19,708 nucleotides of DNA from Clostridia bacterium. Lineage in GTDB: Bacteria > Bacillota > Clostridia > Christensenellales > CAG-138. The DNA lies in the NCBI GenBank assembly GCA_016296415.1, contig JAEDJH010000027.1, forward strand, positions 1 through 19,708. Direction: 5' to 3'. Both the position numbers and the translations under genes were made by a program. The notes below the pieces were generated by a model. That model searched no databases and had not been told where the DNA came from. It saw only the letters and a program-made list of their open reading frames with translations. Positions 1 through 6,510 of this stretch are shown piece after piece (the first letter of the stretch is position 1; every line of letters begins with the position of its first letter).

Positions 1-15
1 CAGCTCCGCTTTTGT

Positions 16-786
16 TTATCGCCTTTTAACAAAGAACAGCTTTTTGTAAAGTCCGCATATCATGTTCACGGCGGTCATTAACAGCGACACGGGGGCGCAC
101 TTTTCCTCCGCCTCGTGCCAAAGCCGATAGTGCCAGCGTATGAGGGAGGACAGCCTTTGGCGGCTTATCGAGCCCTGCCGCAGTCTGTATTTTGCAAGAT
201 TTTGCTTCAGCAGCCTGCAGTCGGCGACGTTTGACACCTCAAGCCACATGGCATAGTCGTTGTTTTTCTTAATATCCTTTATTTGCACCAAGCCCACGGC
301 ATAGCGGTCGTACATGACCGTAAGACATCCCGGCCAGCAGTAGGCGTTCATGCCGAGGCGGCTTATTTTTTTCGGACCCGTCACGGTGACGCCGACGGAC
401 TTTGAGCTTTCGTCGATCTGCTCATATTCGGTATAGGAGAACTTTGCGCCGGTTTTTGCCATGAACTCAAGCTGCTTTTCCAGCTTTTCGGGCAGCCACA
501 GGTCGTCCGAGTCCAAAAACGCAGCGTAGCGTCCCTTGGCTTCACGCAGCGCCCTGTTTCGGCTTTCTGCGGCGCCGAGGTTGCGCTCGTTTTTTATATA
601 GCGTATCCTCGGATCGGACAAAAACGGACGCACGGCGTCGTCCGTCGCATCTGTTGAGCAGTCGTCAACAATGATCATTTCCCAATCGGCGTATGTTTGC
701 GCCAAAACGGAGTTTATCGTTTCCGCAATAAATGCGGCGGTGTTATATGACGGTGTTATTACAGATACCGTACCGAGGCTTTCCAT
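16..786 (-). CDS. Family 2 glycosyltransferase (GT-A fold)
   Basis: This 256-residue protein is predicted to transfer a sugar from a nucleotide-sugar donor, probably to a cell-surface polysaccharide or lipid-linked acceptor on the cytoplasmic face of the membrane. The N-terminus shows the GT2 signature: the first beta strand VSVITPSYN (residues 7-15), the nucleotide-binding VDDCSTD (40-46), the NxGAAxSRN segment (69-77) and the metal-binding DSD at 92-94 inside AFLDSDDLWLP. I see no transmembrane segment, so it is a soluble or peripheral enzyme. The C-terminal third is less conserved and basic (it ends VKRR), which fits membrane association. The ATG at 784-786 directly precedes the first beta strand; the ribosome-binding site is weak (a GAGGGA about 13 nt upstream). 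It lies downstream of a DUF218 gene on the same strand and has its own candidate promoter. Donor and acceptor cannot be read from the sequence. Confidence 0.9.
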   Translation of the reverse strand: MESLGTVSVITPSYNTAAFIAETINSVLAQTYADWEMIIVDDCSTDATDDAVRPFLSDPRIRYIKNERNLGAAESRNRALREAKGRYAAFLDSDDLWLPEKLEKQLEFMAKTGAKFSYTEYEQIDESSKSVGVTVTGPKKISRLGMNAYCWPGCLTVMYDRYAVGLVQIKDIKKNNDYAMWLEVSNVADCRLLKQNLAKYRLRQGSISRQRLSSLIRWHYRLWHEAEEKCAPVSLLMTAVNMICGLYKKLFFVKRR

Positions 787-825
787 GGACAGACCGTATC
801 CCTCTTTTCAGATTTTACGGTTATT

Positions 826-854
826 ACTATAAACCCTGCTTACCTTTAATGCAA
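826..854 (-). promoter_or_regulatory. Candidate sigma-A promoter of the glycosyltransferase gene
   Basis: On the minus strand, TTGCAT (854-849) and TATAGT (831-826) are separated by exactly 17 nt. Transcription would start near 819, giving a leader of roughly 32 nt before the ATG at 786. The -10 box matches consensus at 5 of 6 positions and the -35 box at 3 of 6. It lies in the 75-nt gap after the DUF218 gene, so the glycosyltransferase could be expressed separately. Confidence 0.45.
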
Positions 855-861
855 CAGTATT

Positions 862-1563
862 TCACCGGGATTTGTCGTTTGTGGCGTCGCCGTCGCCGCT
901 TATCGGAATCTTATCGCCGAGGTATGTGGGCGCAGGGCGTGCGAGCGTGTATAAAAAATCCTTCGTGCGGGCGAAGATCTCACGCACGTCGTACAGCGGC
1001 TGGTAATGGTAGTTTCGGAGGTCGGATGCTACGCCGAAGGCTTCAAGCCCCAGTGCGTTCGCTATATAGACCGCCCGTGAAAGGTGGTAGCTCTGGGTGA
1101 CGATTATGACACGCTTCGCCTGAAAAACCTCCTTGGCACGGTACATCGTCTCGTACGTGGAAAAGCCCGCATGATCCATGAACACGTCCGAGGACGGAAC
1201 GCCGAGCGCAGTCGCATATTTTTTCATGACGTTCACCTCGTCGTAATCAACGTGACCGTGATCGCCGCTGACGAGAAGCTTTTTTGCCGCCCCCGATTTG
1301 TACAGCGAAACGCCGACGTCAAGCCTGTCGCAAAGTATCGGGCTGGGGCTTCCGTCGCTGCGGACGCCTGCGCCGAGGATTATTATGCAGTCGATGCCGC
1401 CCGCTTCGGAGGCTTCCTCGGGGGTGAGTATATGCGGTGCGGCGGAGGCTTTGACGAACACGTTTGTGCCGAGAAGAACGACCTCAAACACAAAAGCGGC
1501 GGCAAGCAGTACGTTCATTACGCCCGCAAGCAGGTTCAAAAATTTGGTCTTTGATTTTTTCAC
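862..1563 (-). CDS. YdcF/SanA-like DUF218 membrane-anchored protein
   Basis: This 233-residue protein belongs to the DUF218 (YdcF/SanA/ElyC) family. Members are membrane-anchored and linked to cell-envelope polysaccharide metabolism and permeability; their biochemical activity is poorly defined. I chose the GTG at 1563-1561 because GGGAGG lies 6 nt upstream and a hydrophobic helix follows (about residues 9-31), giving one anchor with the domain outside the membrane. Conserved family segments are IILGAGVRSDGSPSP (61-75), LLVSGDHG (96-103), DHAGFSTYET (130-139) and TQSYHLSRA (156-164). The charged and polar residues of these motifs (D70, D101, H131, T136, E138, H160, R163) are probably the active-site set; that is inference. 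It is followed by a glycosyltransferase on the same strand, consistent with an envelope role. An in-frame ATG 63 nt upstream exists but lacks a ribosome-binding site. Confidence 0.88.
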   Translation of the reverse strand: MKKSKTKFLNLLAGVMNVLLAAAFVFEVVLLGTNVFVKASAAPHILTPEEASEAGGIDCIIILGAGVRSDGSPSPILCDRLDVGVSLYKSGAAKKLLVSGDHGHVDYDEVNVMKKYATALGVPSSDVFMDHAGFSTYETMYRAKEVFQAKRVIIVTQSYHLSRAVYIANALGLEAFGVASDLRNYHYQPLYDVREIFARTKDFLYTLARPAPTYLGDKIPISGDGDATNDKSR

Positions 1564-1590
1564 GGTGTTCCTCCCGACTGCGTTTTTATA

Positions 1591-1599
1591 ATTGTAGCA
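1591..1599 (-). promoter_or_regulatory. Candidate extended -10 promoter of the DUF218 gene
   Basis: The minus strand reads TGCTACAAT, an extended -10 element (TG, one base, then TACAAT) with no good -35 box at 17 nt. The predicted start site near 1584 would leave about 20 nt before the GTG at 1563, just enough to include GGGAGG. It sits in the 80-nt gap between the radical SAM gene and the DUF218 gene, where I see no terminator hairpin, so readthrough from upstream is also possible. Confidence 0.35.
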
Positions 1600-1643
1600 C
1601 GGGGCGCAGGCGGAGGATATAAACAATTTGTAACCATTTTTTG

Positions 1644-2534
1644 CTATTTGTCCAGAAAGGCGGGCGTATAGGCGTTGTCGGCGGAGGAAAGCTCCTGCAC
1701 GAGTATGTTTTCAAAGCCGAGCGATACGGCATAGTCGATGGCACGGGCGTATTCACGCTTCAAAAGCGGTCGGTCAAGCGGCTTTGGCAGGCTTGCTTTC
1801 AGCTCATCGGGCGGCGCATACTGCCCCATGAGGGAAATGCGGGTGGTTTTGGGAAGATTTGCGGCGATGAAATCCAGCACACGCCTCGTTTCATCCACTG
1901 CGCCCGGAAGCACGAGATGGCGAACGGCAAGCCCCTTAACCGCAAGACCGTTTTCGTCGACGACAAGCTCCCCGACCTGCTCGTACATCTTGATAACGGC
2001 GGCGGAGGCAAACGAAAAATAGTCGCTCCTGCCCGAATAGCGCAATGACACCCCGGGGGTGACGTATTTTATATCGGGAAGATAAATGTCTATAAGCCCG
2101 TCGAGCATCGAGAGCGCTTCACGGGTCTCATAGCCGTTCGTGTTATAGACGATGGGTATCTTCAGCCCAAGCTCCCTTGCCCTGGGAATGGCGTTTGCGA
2201 TAAGCAGGGTGTTGGGAGTGGGGGTGACTAAGTTTACGTTGTGCGCCCCGAGACTTTCAAGGGCGAGCATGGTCCTTGCAAGCAGTTCCGCATCGACGGT
2301 CATCCCGACAAAGCGGCGGCTGATGCTGTGATTTTGGCAGAATACGCACCTTAAATTACAGCCGGCAAAGAATATCGTGCCGGAGCCGTTTTTGCCGCTT
2401 ATCCACGGTTCCTCCCATGCGTGAAGGGCGGCTCGGGCGATTTTTGCCGTGTCCGTTCCGAAAACGCCGCACGCACCGGCGGAATGTTCCCTGTCGGCAA
2501 GGCAGCCCACGGGACATATACTGCAGTTTGTCAT
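1644..2534 (-). CDS. PflX-type radical SAM protein (COG1313)
   Basis: This 296-residue protein resembles PflX, an uncharacterised homologue of pyruvate formate-lyase activating enzymes. The radical SAM cluster motif is C59-x3-C63-x2-C66 (GCNLRCVFCQN), which would hold a [4Fe-4S] cluster and cleave S-adenosylmethionine. An N-terminal group of four cysteines (C4, C7, C11, C22) is typical of this subfamily and may bind a second cluster or metal. Other family segments visible are WEEPWISGKNGSGTIFFAG (40-58), HNVNLVTPTPNT, IPIVYNTNGYE, IDIYLPDIKY and VRHLVLPG. I chose the ATG at 2534-2532 because it overlaps the upstream stop codon as ATGA and places the first cysteine at residue 4; the longer reading frame adds 15 unconserved residues. 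A very G-rich tract lies just upstream. The overlap implies translational coupling to the SLOG-family gene. The substrate is unknown. Confidence 0.88.
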   Translation of the reverse strand: MTNCSICPVGCLADREHSAGACGVFGTDTAKIARAALHAWEEPWISGKNGSGTIFFAGCNLRCVFCQNHSISRRFVGMTVDAELLARTMLALESLGAHNVNLVTPTPNTLLIANAIPRARELGLKIPIVYNTNGYETREALSMLDGLIDIYLPDIKYVTPGVSLRYSGRSDYFSFASAAVIKMYEQVGELVVDENGLAVKGLAVRHLVLPGAVDETRRVLDFIAANLPKTTRISLMGQYAPPDELKASLPKPLDRPLLKREYARAIDYAVSLGFENILVQELSSADNAYTPAFLDK

Positions 2535-3049
2535 GCGCCCCCCCGAGCCTTTGCAAGATTGATGACCTTTAACCCGCATTTTGTGGCATAGTCAACGGTG
2601 TATTTCGTGCCGCCGGTATCCTGCGTGAGATAGCATACGCAAAGTGCGCTCAGCTCGACCATGCGGCGGTTGCGCCTGTGCATACAGCCGTTGTAGTAAT
2701 GGTCGGAAACATATTCGATGTAATCCGCACGCACCTTCGCAAGATCGTAGAAAAATCTGTCATACAGCGAGTACCTTTCGCCCTGGTTCGGGCAGGGCAG
2801 GATAAGCAGCAGCCGTATTGGGATGTTGTGGACCTTTTTTGCCCGAAGCACGGCGGTTGCCGCCATCGTGTCGAAGCCCATGGCTCCTCCCGCCACAAAT
2901 GTGTCAACGCCGTATTTGGTGTACAGAAGATTGATAAATTCGATAAGCCGGGGCTTAAAATCATTGCCGACTTCGATGCTTCGGTGTCCCGTAAAGCAGC
3001 AGGTGTGACGCCTTTGGATATTCAGCTCTTCAAGTGTTTTCGGTTTCAT
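2531..3049 (-). CDS. SLOG-superfamily DUF1273 (YpsA-like) protein
   Basis: This 172-residue protein has the Rossmann-like fold signature of the SLOG superfamily (related to LOG phosphoribohydrolases and DprA), in the DUF1273/YpsA branch. Visible motifs are CCFTGHR (17-23), the glycine-rich VAGGAMGFDT (52-61), a LLLILPCPNQGERYSLYDRF segment, and TGGTKYTV (145-152) near the C-terminus, which in this fold helps form a nucleotide-ligand pocket. Its ligand and activity are unknown. The start is unusual: the ATG at 3049 has no ribosome-binding site, but a promoter lies just upstream so that transcription would begin at or next to this ATG. Longer reading frames from 3067 (ATG) or 3088 (GTG) would run through the promoter and also lack ribosome-binding sites. 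The stop codon overlaps the start of the radical SAM gene (ATGA), so the two are probably coupled. Confidence 0.85.
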   Translation of the reverse strand: MKPKTLEELNIQRRHTCCFTGHRSIEVGNDFKPRLIEFINLLYTKYGVDTFVAGGAMGFDTMAATAVLRAKKVHNIPIRLLLILPCPNQGERYSLYDRFFYDLAKVRADYIEYVSDHYYNGCMHRRNRRMVELSALCVCYLTQDTGGTKYTVDYATKCGLKVINLAKARGGA

Positions 3050-3055
3050 GGGTAT

Positions 3056-3084
3056 ATCATATAACATGGCGGTGCGCTTGTAAA
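3056..3084 (-). promoter_or_regulatory. Strong sigma-A promoter for the SLOG/radical SAM pair
   Basis: On the minus strand, TTTACA (3084-3079) is followed after 17 nt by TATGAT (3061-3056). Both boxes match consensus at 5 of 6 positions with ideal spacing. The usual start distance of 6-7 nt places the first transcribed base at 3050-3049, and 3049 is the A of the ATG. The mRNA would then be leaderless or have a single leading base. Confidence 0.6.
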
Positions 3085-3088
3085 GCAC

Positions 3089-3226
3089 GGCGTTTGTATG
3101 AAATTATCGACAGCGGTACGAAAAAGTCGCACGGAGCCGAATTTGACGGAATATTCGGGCAAAACCGATAAGGTACGGAAAAGTAAAATATATTTTAAAA
3201 ATCCTTGTTTTCGCTGAAAAAAGCCC
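3089..3226. other. Divergent intergenic region with a 13-nt direct repeat
   Basis: This stretch separates the SLOG promoter from the S10 promoter and encodes nothing I can support. GGTACGAAAAAGT (3115-3127) and GGTACGGAAAAGT (3172-3184) are a direct repeat with one mismatch, 57 bp apart start to start. A weak second plus-strand promoter may exist: TTGACG at 3143-3148, 18 nt, then GATAAG at 3167-3172. The A/T-rich run at 3179-3200 lies just upstream of the main S10 promoter and could act as an upstream activating element. Confidence 0.4.
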
Positions 3227-3255
3227 TTGCTTTATGCCGTTCGATGCAGTATTAT
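3227..3255 (+). promoter_or_regulatory. Main sigma-A promoter of the S10 operon
   Basis: TTGCTT (3227-3232) and TATTAT (3250-3255) are separated by 17 nt. The -10 box matches consensus at 5 of 6 and the -35 box at 3 of 6, and A/T-rich DNA lies upstream. Transcription would begin near 3262, giving a leader of about 200 nt before rpsJ. No str-operon gene precedes it, so rpsJ starts its own transcription unit here. Confidence 0.7.
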
Positions 3256-3261
3256 TAGTAG

Positions 3262-3463
3262 GCTGCGCAAGCTGTGTAATGGTTGTATGACACAAAAAAG
3301 TCTTGTGCGGAGCTGCATGGGAGGTTACCGGCGATGCCATCCGGATAGTTTCCATGTGGGACAGCCCAAGTAAATCGGGCGGGGCGTGCGCCCGTCTAAA
3401 AGTTTTTCTCACGAAACACCAGGCGGCGTGTATGGCTCAAAATTAACAGGAGGATTCAACAAT
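3262..3463 (+). promoter_or_regulatory. Structured leader of the S10 operon
   Basis: The untranslated leader contains several pairings visible by eye. CACAA (3291-3295) pairs with TTGTG (3303-3307). CATGGGA (3316-3322) pairs with TTCCATG (3350-3356), enclosing CCGG (3328-3331) with CCGG (3341-3344). GCCC (3364-3367) can pair with GGGC (3377-3380), but the same GGGC is needed for CGGGCG (3376-3381) with CGCCCG (3389-3394). That last GC hairpin is followed after 8 nt by TTTTT (3403-3407), so it could be an attenuator competing with an upstream pairing. L4 represses the S10 operon of gammaproteobacteria; whether it does so here cannot be read from the sequence. AGGAGG at 3448-3453 serves rpsJ. 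Confidence 0.5.
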
Positions 3464-3772
3464 ATGGCAAGTCAAAGAATCAGGATCAAGCTCAAGGCCT
3501 ATGAGCACAATCTTATCGACCAGAGTGCCGAAAAGATCGTAGATACGGCCAAAAGGACAGGCGCAAGGGTATCGGGTCCCATCCCGCTTCCCACCGAGAA
3601 GGAGATAGTAACCATCCTTCGTTCGCCCCATAAGTACAAGGATTCCAGAGAGCAGTTTGAGATGCGTACGCACAAAAGGCTTATCGACATTCTTCAGCCC
3701 TCCGCAAAGACGGTGGATGCACTGATGAAGCTCGACCTTCCCGCAGGCGTTGACATCGAGATCAAGCTCTGA
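3464..3772 (+). CDS. rpsJ: 30S ribosomal protein S10 (NusE)
   Basis: S10 is a tertiary binder in the 30S head and, as NusE, also joins the antitermination complex with NusB. The 102-residue length is typical. Diagnostic segments are IRIKLKAYEH (6-15), VSGPIPLPT (36-44) and SREQFEMRTHKRLIDI (61-76). The ATG at 3464 has AGGAGG 10 nt upstream; an earlier in-frame start would add an unrelated leader-encoded tail. It is the first gene of the operon, behind its own promoter and a long structured leader, and rplC follows after 17 nt. Confidence 0.98.
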   Translation: MASQRIRIKLKAYEHNLIDQSAEKIVDTAKRTGARVSGPIPLPTEKEIVTILRSPHKYKDSREQFEMRTHKRLIDILQPSAKTVDALMKLDLPAGVDIEIKL

Positions 3773-3789
3773 TGCGGAGGTGTGTTGAA

Positions 3790-4410
3790 ATGAAAAAAGC
3801 GATATTGGGTAAAAAGTTGGGTATGACCCAGATGTTTGCCGCAGACGGAACTCTCGTTCCCGTCACCGTTGTTCAGGCCGGTCCCTGCCCCGTAACGCAG
3901 GTCAAGACCGTTGAGCACGACGGCTACAAAGCGATTCAGGTAGGCTTCATGCCCATCCGTGAAAAGCTCGTCACCAAGCCCCGCCTGGGCCAGTTCAAGA
4001 AGGCCGGCCTTGAGGCTCACCGCTATATCAAAGAGCTCAAGCTTGATGACAATTACGAAGTCGGTCAGGTAATCACCGCCGAAATGTTCGAGGCAGGCGA
4101 CATGATAGATGTCACCGCAAAGTCCAAGGGCAAGGGCTTCCAGGGCGTTATCAAGCGCTACGGACAGTCCAGGGGCCGCATGACCCACGGTTCGCGTTAT
4201 CATCGCAGGGTCGGTTCCATGAGTGCCTGCTCCTACCCCGGAGAAGTTTTCAAGCACAAGCGCTTGCCGGGTCACATGGGTTCGGTACAGGTAACCGTTC
4301 AGAACCTTGAGGTCGTAAGAGTGGACGCACAGCGCAACCTGCTCCTCGTAAAGGGTGCCATCCCCGGTGCAAAGGGAACCCTCGTCACCGTTAAGAGCAC
4401 CGTAAAGTAA
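3790..4410 (+). CDS. rplC: 50S ribosomal protein L3
   Basis: L3 is an early assembly protein of the 50S subunit that binds 23S rRNA and sends a loop toward the peptidyl transferase centre. The 206-residue protein begins MKKAILGKKLGMTQMF, the usual N-terminus. The extended central loop carries SKGKGFQGVIKRYGQSRG, and the later GSMSACSYPGEVFKHKRLPG differs somewhat from the common SPGSIGASATP form. I chose ATG 3790 over an in-frame ATG at 3772 because GGAGG at 3776-3780 is the ribosome-binding site and would otherwise lie inside the coding region. It is followed by rplD. Confidence 0.97.
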   Translation: MKKAILGKKLGMTQMFAADGTLVPVTVVQAGPCPVTQVKTVEHDGYKAIQVGFMPIREKLVTKPRLGQFKKAGLEAHRYIKELKLDDNYEVGQVITAEMFEAGDMIDVTAKSKGKGFQGVIKRYGQSRGRMTHGSRYHRRVGSMSACSYPGEVFKHKRLPGHMGSVQVTVQNLEVVRVDAQRNLLLVKGAIPGAKGTLVTVKSTVK

Positions 4411-4431
4411 TAGAGGAAGGAGGATACGAAA

Positions 4432-5052
4432 ATGCTGAACATAGAAGTAAAGAACATCGAAGGCAAGGTAGTCGGCACCAGAGAGCTCAACGCAGAGATC
4501 TTCGGCATCGAGCCCAACGAAGCGGTTGTTCATACATACGTAAAGGCATATCTTGCCAACCAGCGTCAGGGCACGCAGAGCGCACTTACCCGTTCCGAGG
4601 TAAGCGGCGGCGGCATCAAGCCCTGGAGGCAGAAGGGAACCGGTCAGGCCCGTCAGGGTTCGACGAGATCCCCGCAGTGGAGACACGGCGGCATCGTGTT
4701 CGCTCCGAAGCCCAGGGACTATCGCCTGAAGCTCAACAAGAAGGTAAAGCGCCTTGCAATGAAGAGCGTGCTTTCCGATAAGGCACAGGGCGAAAACCTC
4801 GTAGTATTCGATGCACTCAACATCGCAGAAGCCAAGACCAAGGAAATGGTCAAGGTACTCGGCAATGTCGAAGTCAAGAACGCCCTCATCGTACTCCCCG
4901 CCAAGGACGAAACGGTAGAGCGTGCAGCGAGAAACATCCCCGGTATCGACACCGCACTCGTCGGCACCATGAATCCCTATGAAATACTCAAGCACAAGAC
5001 TCTCATCTTCACGGTGGAAGCACTTGAGCTGGTCGAGGAGGTATATAATTGA
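4432..5052 (+). CDS. rplD: 50S ribosomal protein L4
   Basis: L4 lines the peptide exit tunnel and binds domain I of 23S rRNA; in some bacteria it also represses its own operon. The 206-residue product has the conserved tunnel loop GGGIKPWRQKGTGQARQGS (59-77), where macrolide-resistance changes occur in other species; the loop is intact here. The C-terminal half carries the family's alpha/beta domain (AKTKEMVKVLGN, then the LIVLPAKDE strand). GGAGG precedes the ATG. The stop codon shares one base with the start of rplW (TGATG), so the two are probably translationally coupled. Confidence 0.97.
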   Translation: MLNIEVKNIEGKVVGTRELNAEIFGIEPNEAVVHTYVKAYLANQRQGTQSALTRSEVSGGGIKPWRQKGTGQARQGSTRSPQWRHGGIVFAPKPRDYRLKLNKKVKRLAMKSVLSDKAQGENLVVFDALNIAEAKTKEMVKVLGNVEVKNALIVLPAKDETVERAARNIPGIDTALVGTMNPYEILKHKTLIFTVEALELVEEVYN

Positions 5053-5345
5053 TGAACGCTTACGATATCATCGTTAAACCCGTATTGACCGAAAAATCAT
5101 ACGACAACATCGCAGCAAGGACCTATACCTTCATCGTTGCAAAGGCAGCGACCAAGACCCAGGTAAAGGCAGCGGTAGAGGAGATTTTCGGAGTTCAGGT
5201 TGAGAAGGTCAACATCATCAACAGCCTGGGCAAGATGAAGAGGCAGGGACGCTTTGAGGGTCGCCGTGCCAACACCAAGAAGGCTTATGTCATGCTTAAA
5301 GAGAGCTCCAAGGGTATCGAGTTCTTTGACAGCCTGGCACAGTAA
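5052..5345 (+). CDS. rplW: 50S ribosomal protein L23
   Basis: L23 sits at the exit of the peptide tunnel and is the docking site for trigger factor and signal recognition particle. The 97-residue protein has the hallmark start MNAYDIIVKPVLTEKS and the later RFEGRRANTKKAYV. I prefer ATG 5052, which overlaps the last base of the rplD stop codon. An in-frame TTG at 5049 would add one residue and sits 7 nt rather than 10 nt from AGGAGG (5036-5041), so it cannot be excluded. Confidence 0.96.
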   Translation: MNAYDIIVKPVLTEKSYDNIAARTYTFIVAKAATKTQVKAAVEEIFGVQVEKVNIINSLGKMKRQGRFEGRRANTKKAYVMLKESSKGIEFFDSLAQ

Positions 5346-5356
5346 GGAGGACAGCA

Positions 5357-6190
5357 ATGGCTATCAGAAAGATTAAGCCCACAACTCCGGGCCAGCGTTT
5401 TATGACGGTTTCCGAGTTTTCGGAAGTAACCTGCACCACCCCCGAAAGGTCGCTCCTCGAGGATCTGAGGAAAAACGGCGGCCGCAACAACTCGGGTAAG
5501 ATAACCGTTCGCCATCGCGGCGGCGGAGCAAGGCGCAAGTATCGCATCATCGACTTCAAGCGCAACAAGGACGGCATACCCGCAAAGGTAGCAACCATCG
5601 AGTACGACCCGAACCGCAGTGCAAACATCGCCCTTCTCCATTATGCAGACGGCGAGAAGCGCTACATCATCGCTCCCCTCGGCCTCAAGGTCGGCGAGAC
5701 GGTAATCAGCGGCGAAGGCGCCGACATCAAGGTCGGCAACGCTCTCGAGATAAAGAACATCCCCGTCGGAACCATGCTGCACTGCATCGAGCTCAAGCCC
5801 GGCAAGGGCGCACAGCTCGTAAGGAGCGCCGGAAACGCCGCACAGCTCATGGCTAAGGAAGACAAGTACGCACAGGTGCGTCTCCCCAGCGGCGAAGTAA
5901 GGCTCATCCCGATGAACGCAAAGGCAACCATCGGTCAGGTAGGCAACGGTGACCACGAGCTCATCATGTACGGCAAGGCCGGCAGAATCCGTCACAAGGG
6001 CTTCCGTCCCACGGTACGCGGCTCCGTCATGAACCCCTGCGACCACCCGCACGGTGGCGGTGAGGGCAAGAGCCCCATCGGTCGTCCCGGACCGGTAACC
6101 CCCTGGGGTAAGCCCGCTCTCGGACACAAGACGAGAAAGACCAAGAACGTCAACGATAAGTTCATCGTACGCCGCAGAAACGGCAAGTGA
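5357..6190 (+). CDS. rplB: 50S ribosomal protein L2
   Basis: L2 is one of the most conserved large-subunit proteins. It is needed for subunit association and supports peptidyl transferase activity. The 277-residue length is standard. It begins MAIRKIKPTTPGQRFMT and contains the basic RHRGGGARRKYRIIDF segment. The C-terminal DHPHGGGEGKSPIGRPGP (about residues 227-244) includes the histidine equivalent to E. coli His229. The ATG follows AAGGAGG with 6 nt spacing, 11 nt after rplW. Confidence 0.98.
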   Translation: MAIRKIKPTTPGQRFMTVSEFSEVTCTTPERSLLEDLRKNGGRNNSGKITVRHRGGGARRKYRIIDFKRNKDGIPAKVATIEYDPNRSANIALLHYADGEKRYIIAPLGLKVGETVISGEGADIKVGNALEIKNIPVGTMLHCIELKPGKGAQLVRSAGNAAQLMAKEDKYAQVRLPSGEVRLIPMNAKATIGQVGNGDHELIMYGKAGRIRHKGFRPTVRGSVMNPCDHPHGGGEGKSPIGRPGPVTPWGKPALGHKTRKTKNVNDKFIVRRRNGK

Positions 6191-6208
6191 TACGAAAGGA
6201 GATAAATA

Positions 6209-6490
6209 ATGAGCAGGTCAATCAAGAAAGGACCGTTTATAGAGGAGCGTCTCTTGAACCGTGTCATCGAGATGAACAATACCGGTAAAAAGAGCGTAGT
6301 AAAGACTTGGTCCCGTGCTTCGACTATCTTCCCGGACATGATCGGTCACACCATTGCAGTCCATGACGGAAGAAAGCACGTTCCGGTATATGTAACAGAG
6401 GAAATGGTAGGTCATAAGCTCGGCGAATTCGCTCCCACCCGTACCTTCCGCGGACACAGGGGCTCCGAAAAGTCCTCGGGCGGAAGATAA
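6209..6490 (+). CDS. rpsS: 30S ribosomal protein S19
   Basis: S19 is in the 30S head, forms a complex with S13 and contacts the bridge to the 50S subunit. The 93-residue length is typical. The protein reads MSRSIKKGPFIEERL at the start, has KTWSRASTIFPDMIGHTIAVHDGRKHVPVYVTEEMVGHKLGEF through its core, and ends with the usual basic tail after TRTFRGH. GGAG precedes the ATG. It lies 18 nt after rplB and 20 nt before rplV, in canonical order. Confidence 0.98.
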   Translation: MSRSIKKGPFIEERLLNRVIEMNNTGKKSVVKTWSRASTIFPDMIGHTIAVHDGRKHVPVYVTEEMVGHKLGEFAPTRTFRGHRGSEKSSGGR

Positions 6491-6510
6491 GATAAGGAGG
6501 ATAAGCAACT

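Noticed and set aside
1084..1554. Plus-strand open frame opposite the DUF218 gene
   Set aside because: The minus-strand frame carries the DUF218 motifs and a ribosome-binding site; this one has neither.
3065..3088. Upstream starts (ATG 3067, GTG 3088) for the SLOG gene
   Set aside because: Neither has a ribosome-binding site, both would put the promoter inside the coding region, and the added residues are not family-like.
3694..4995. Long open frame on the minus strand (433 residues)
   Set aside because: It is fully antisense to rplC and rplD, has no family motif and no start context, and reflects the codon bias of the real genes.
5285..6127. Minus-strand open frame (280 residues) opposite rplB
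   Set aside because: Antisense shadow; no start signal or motif.
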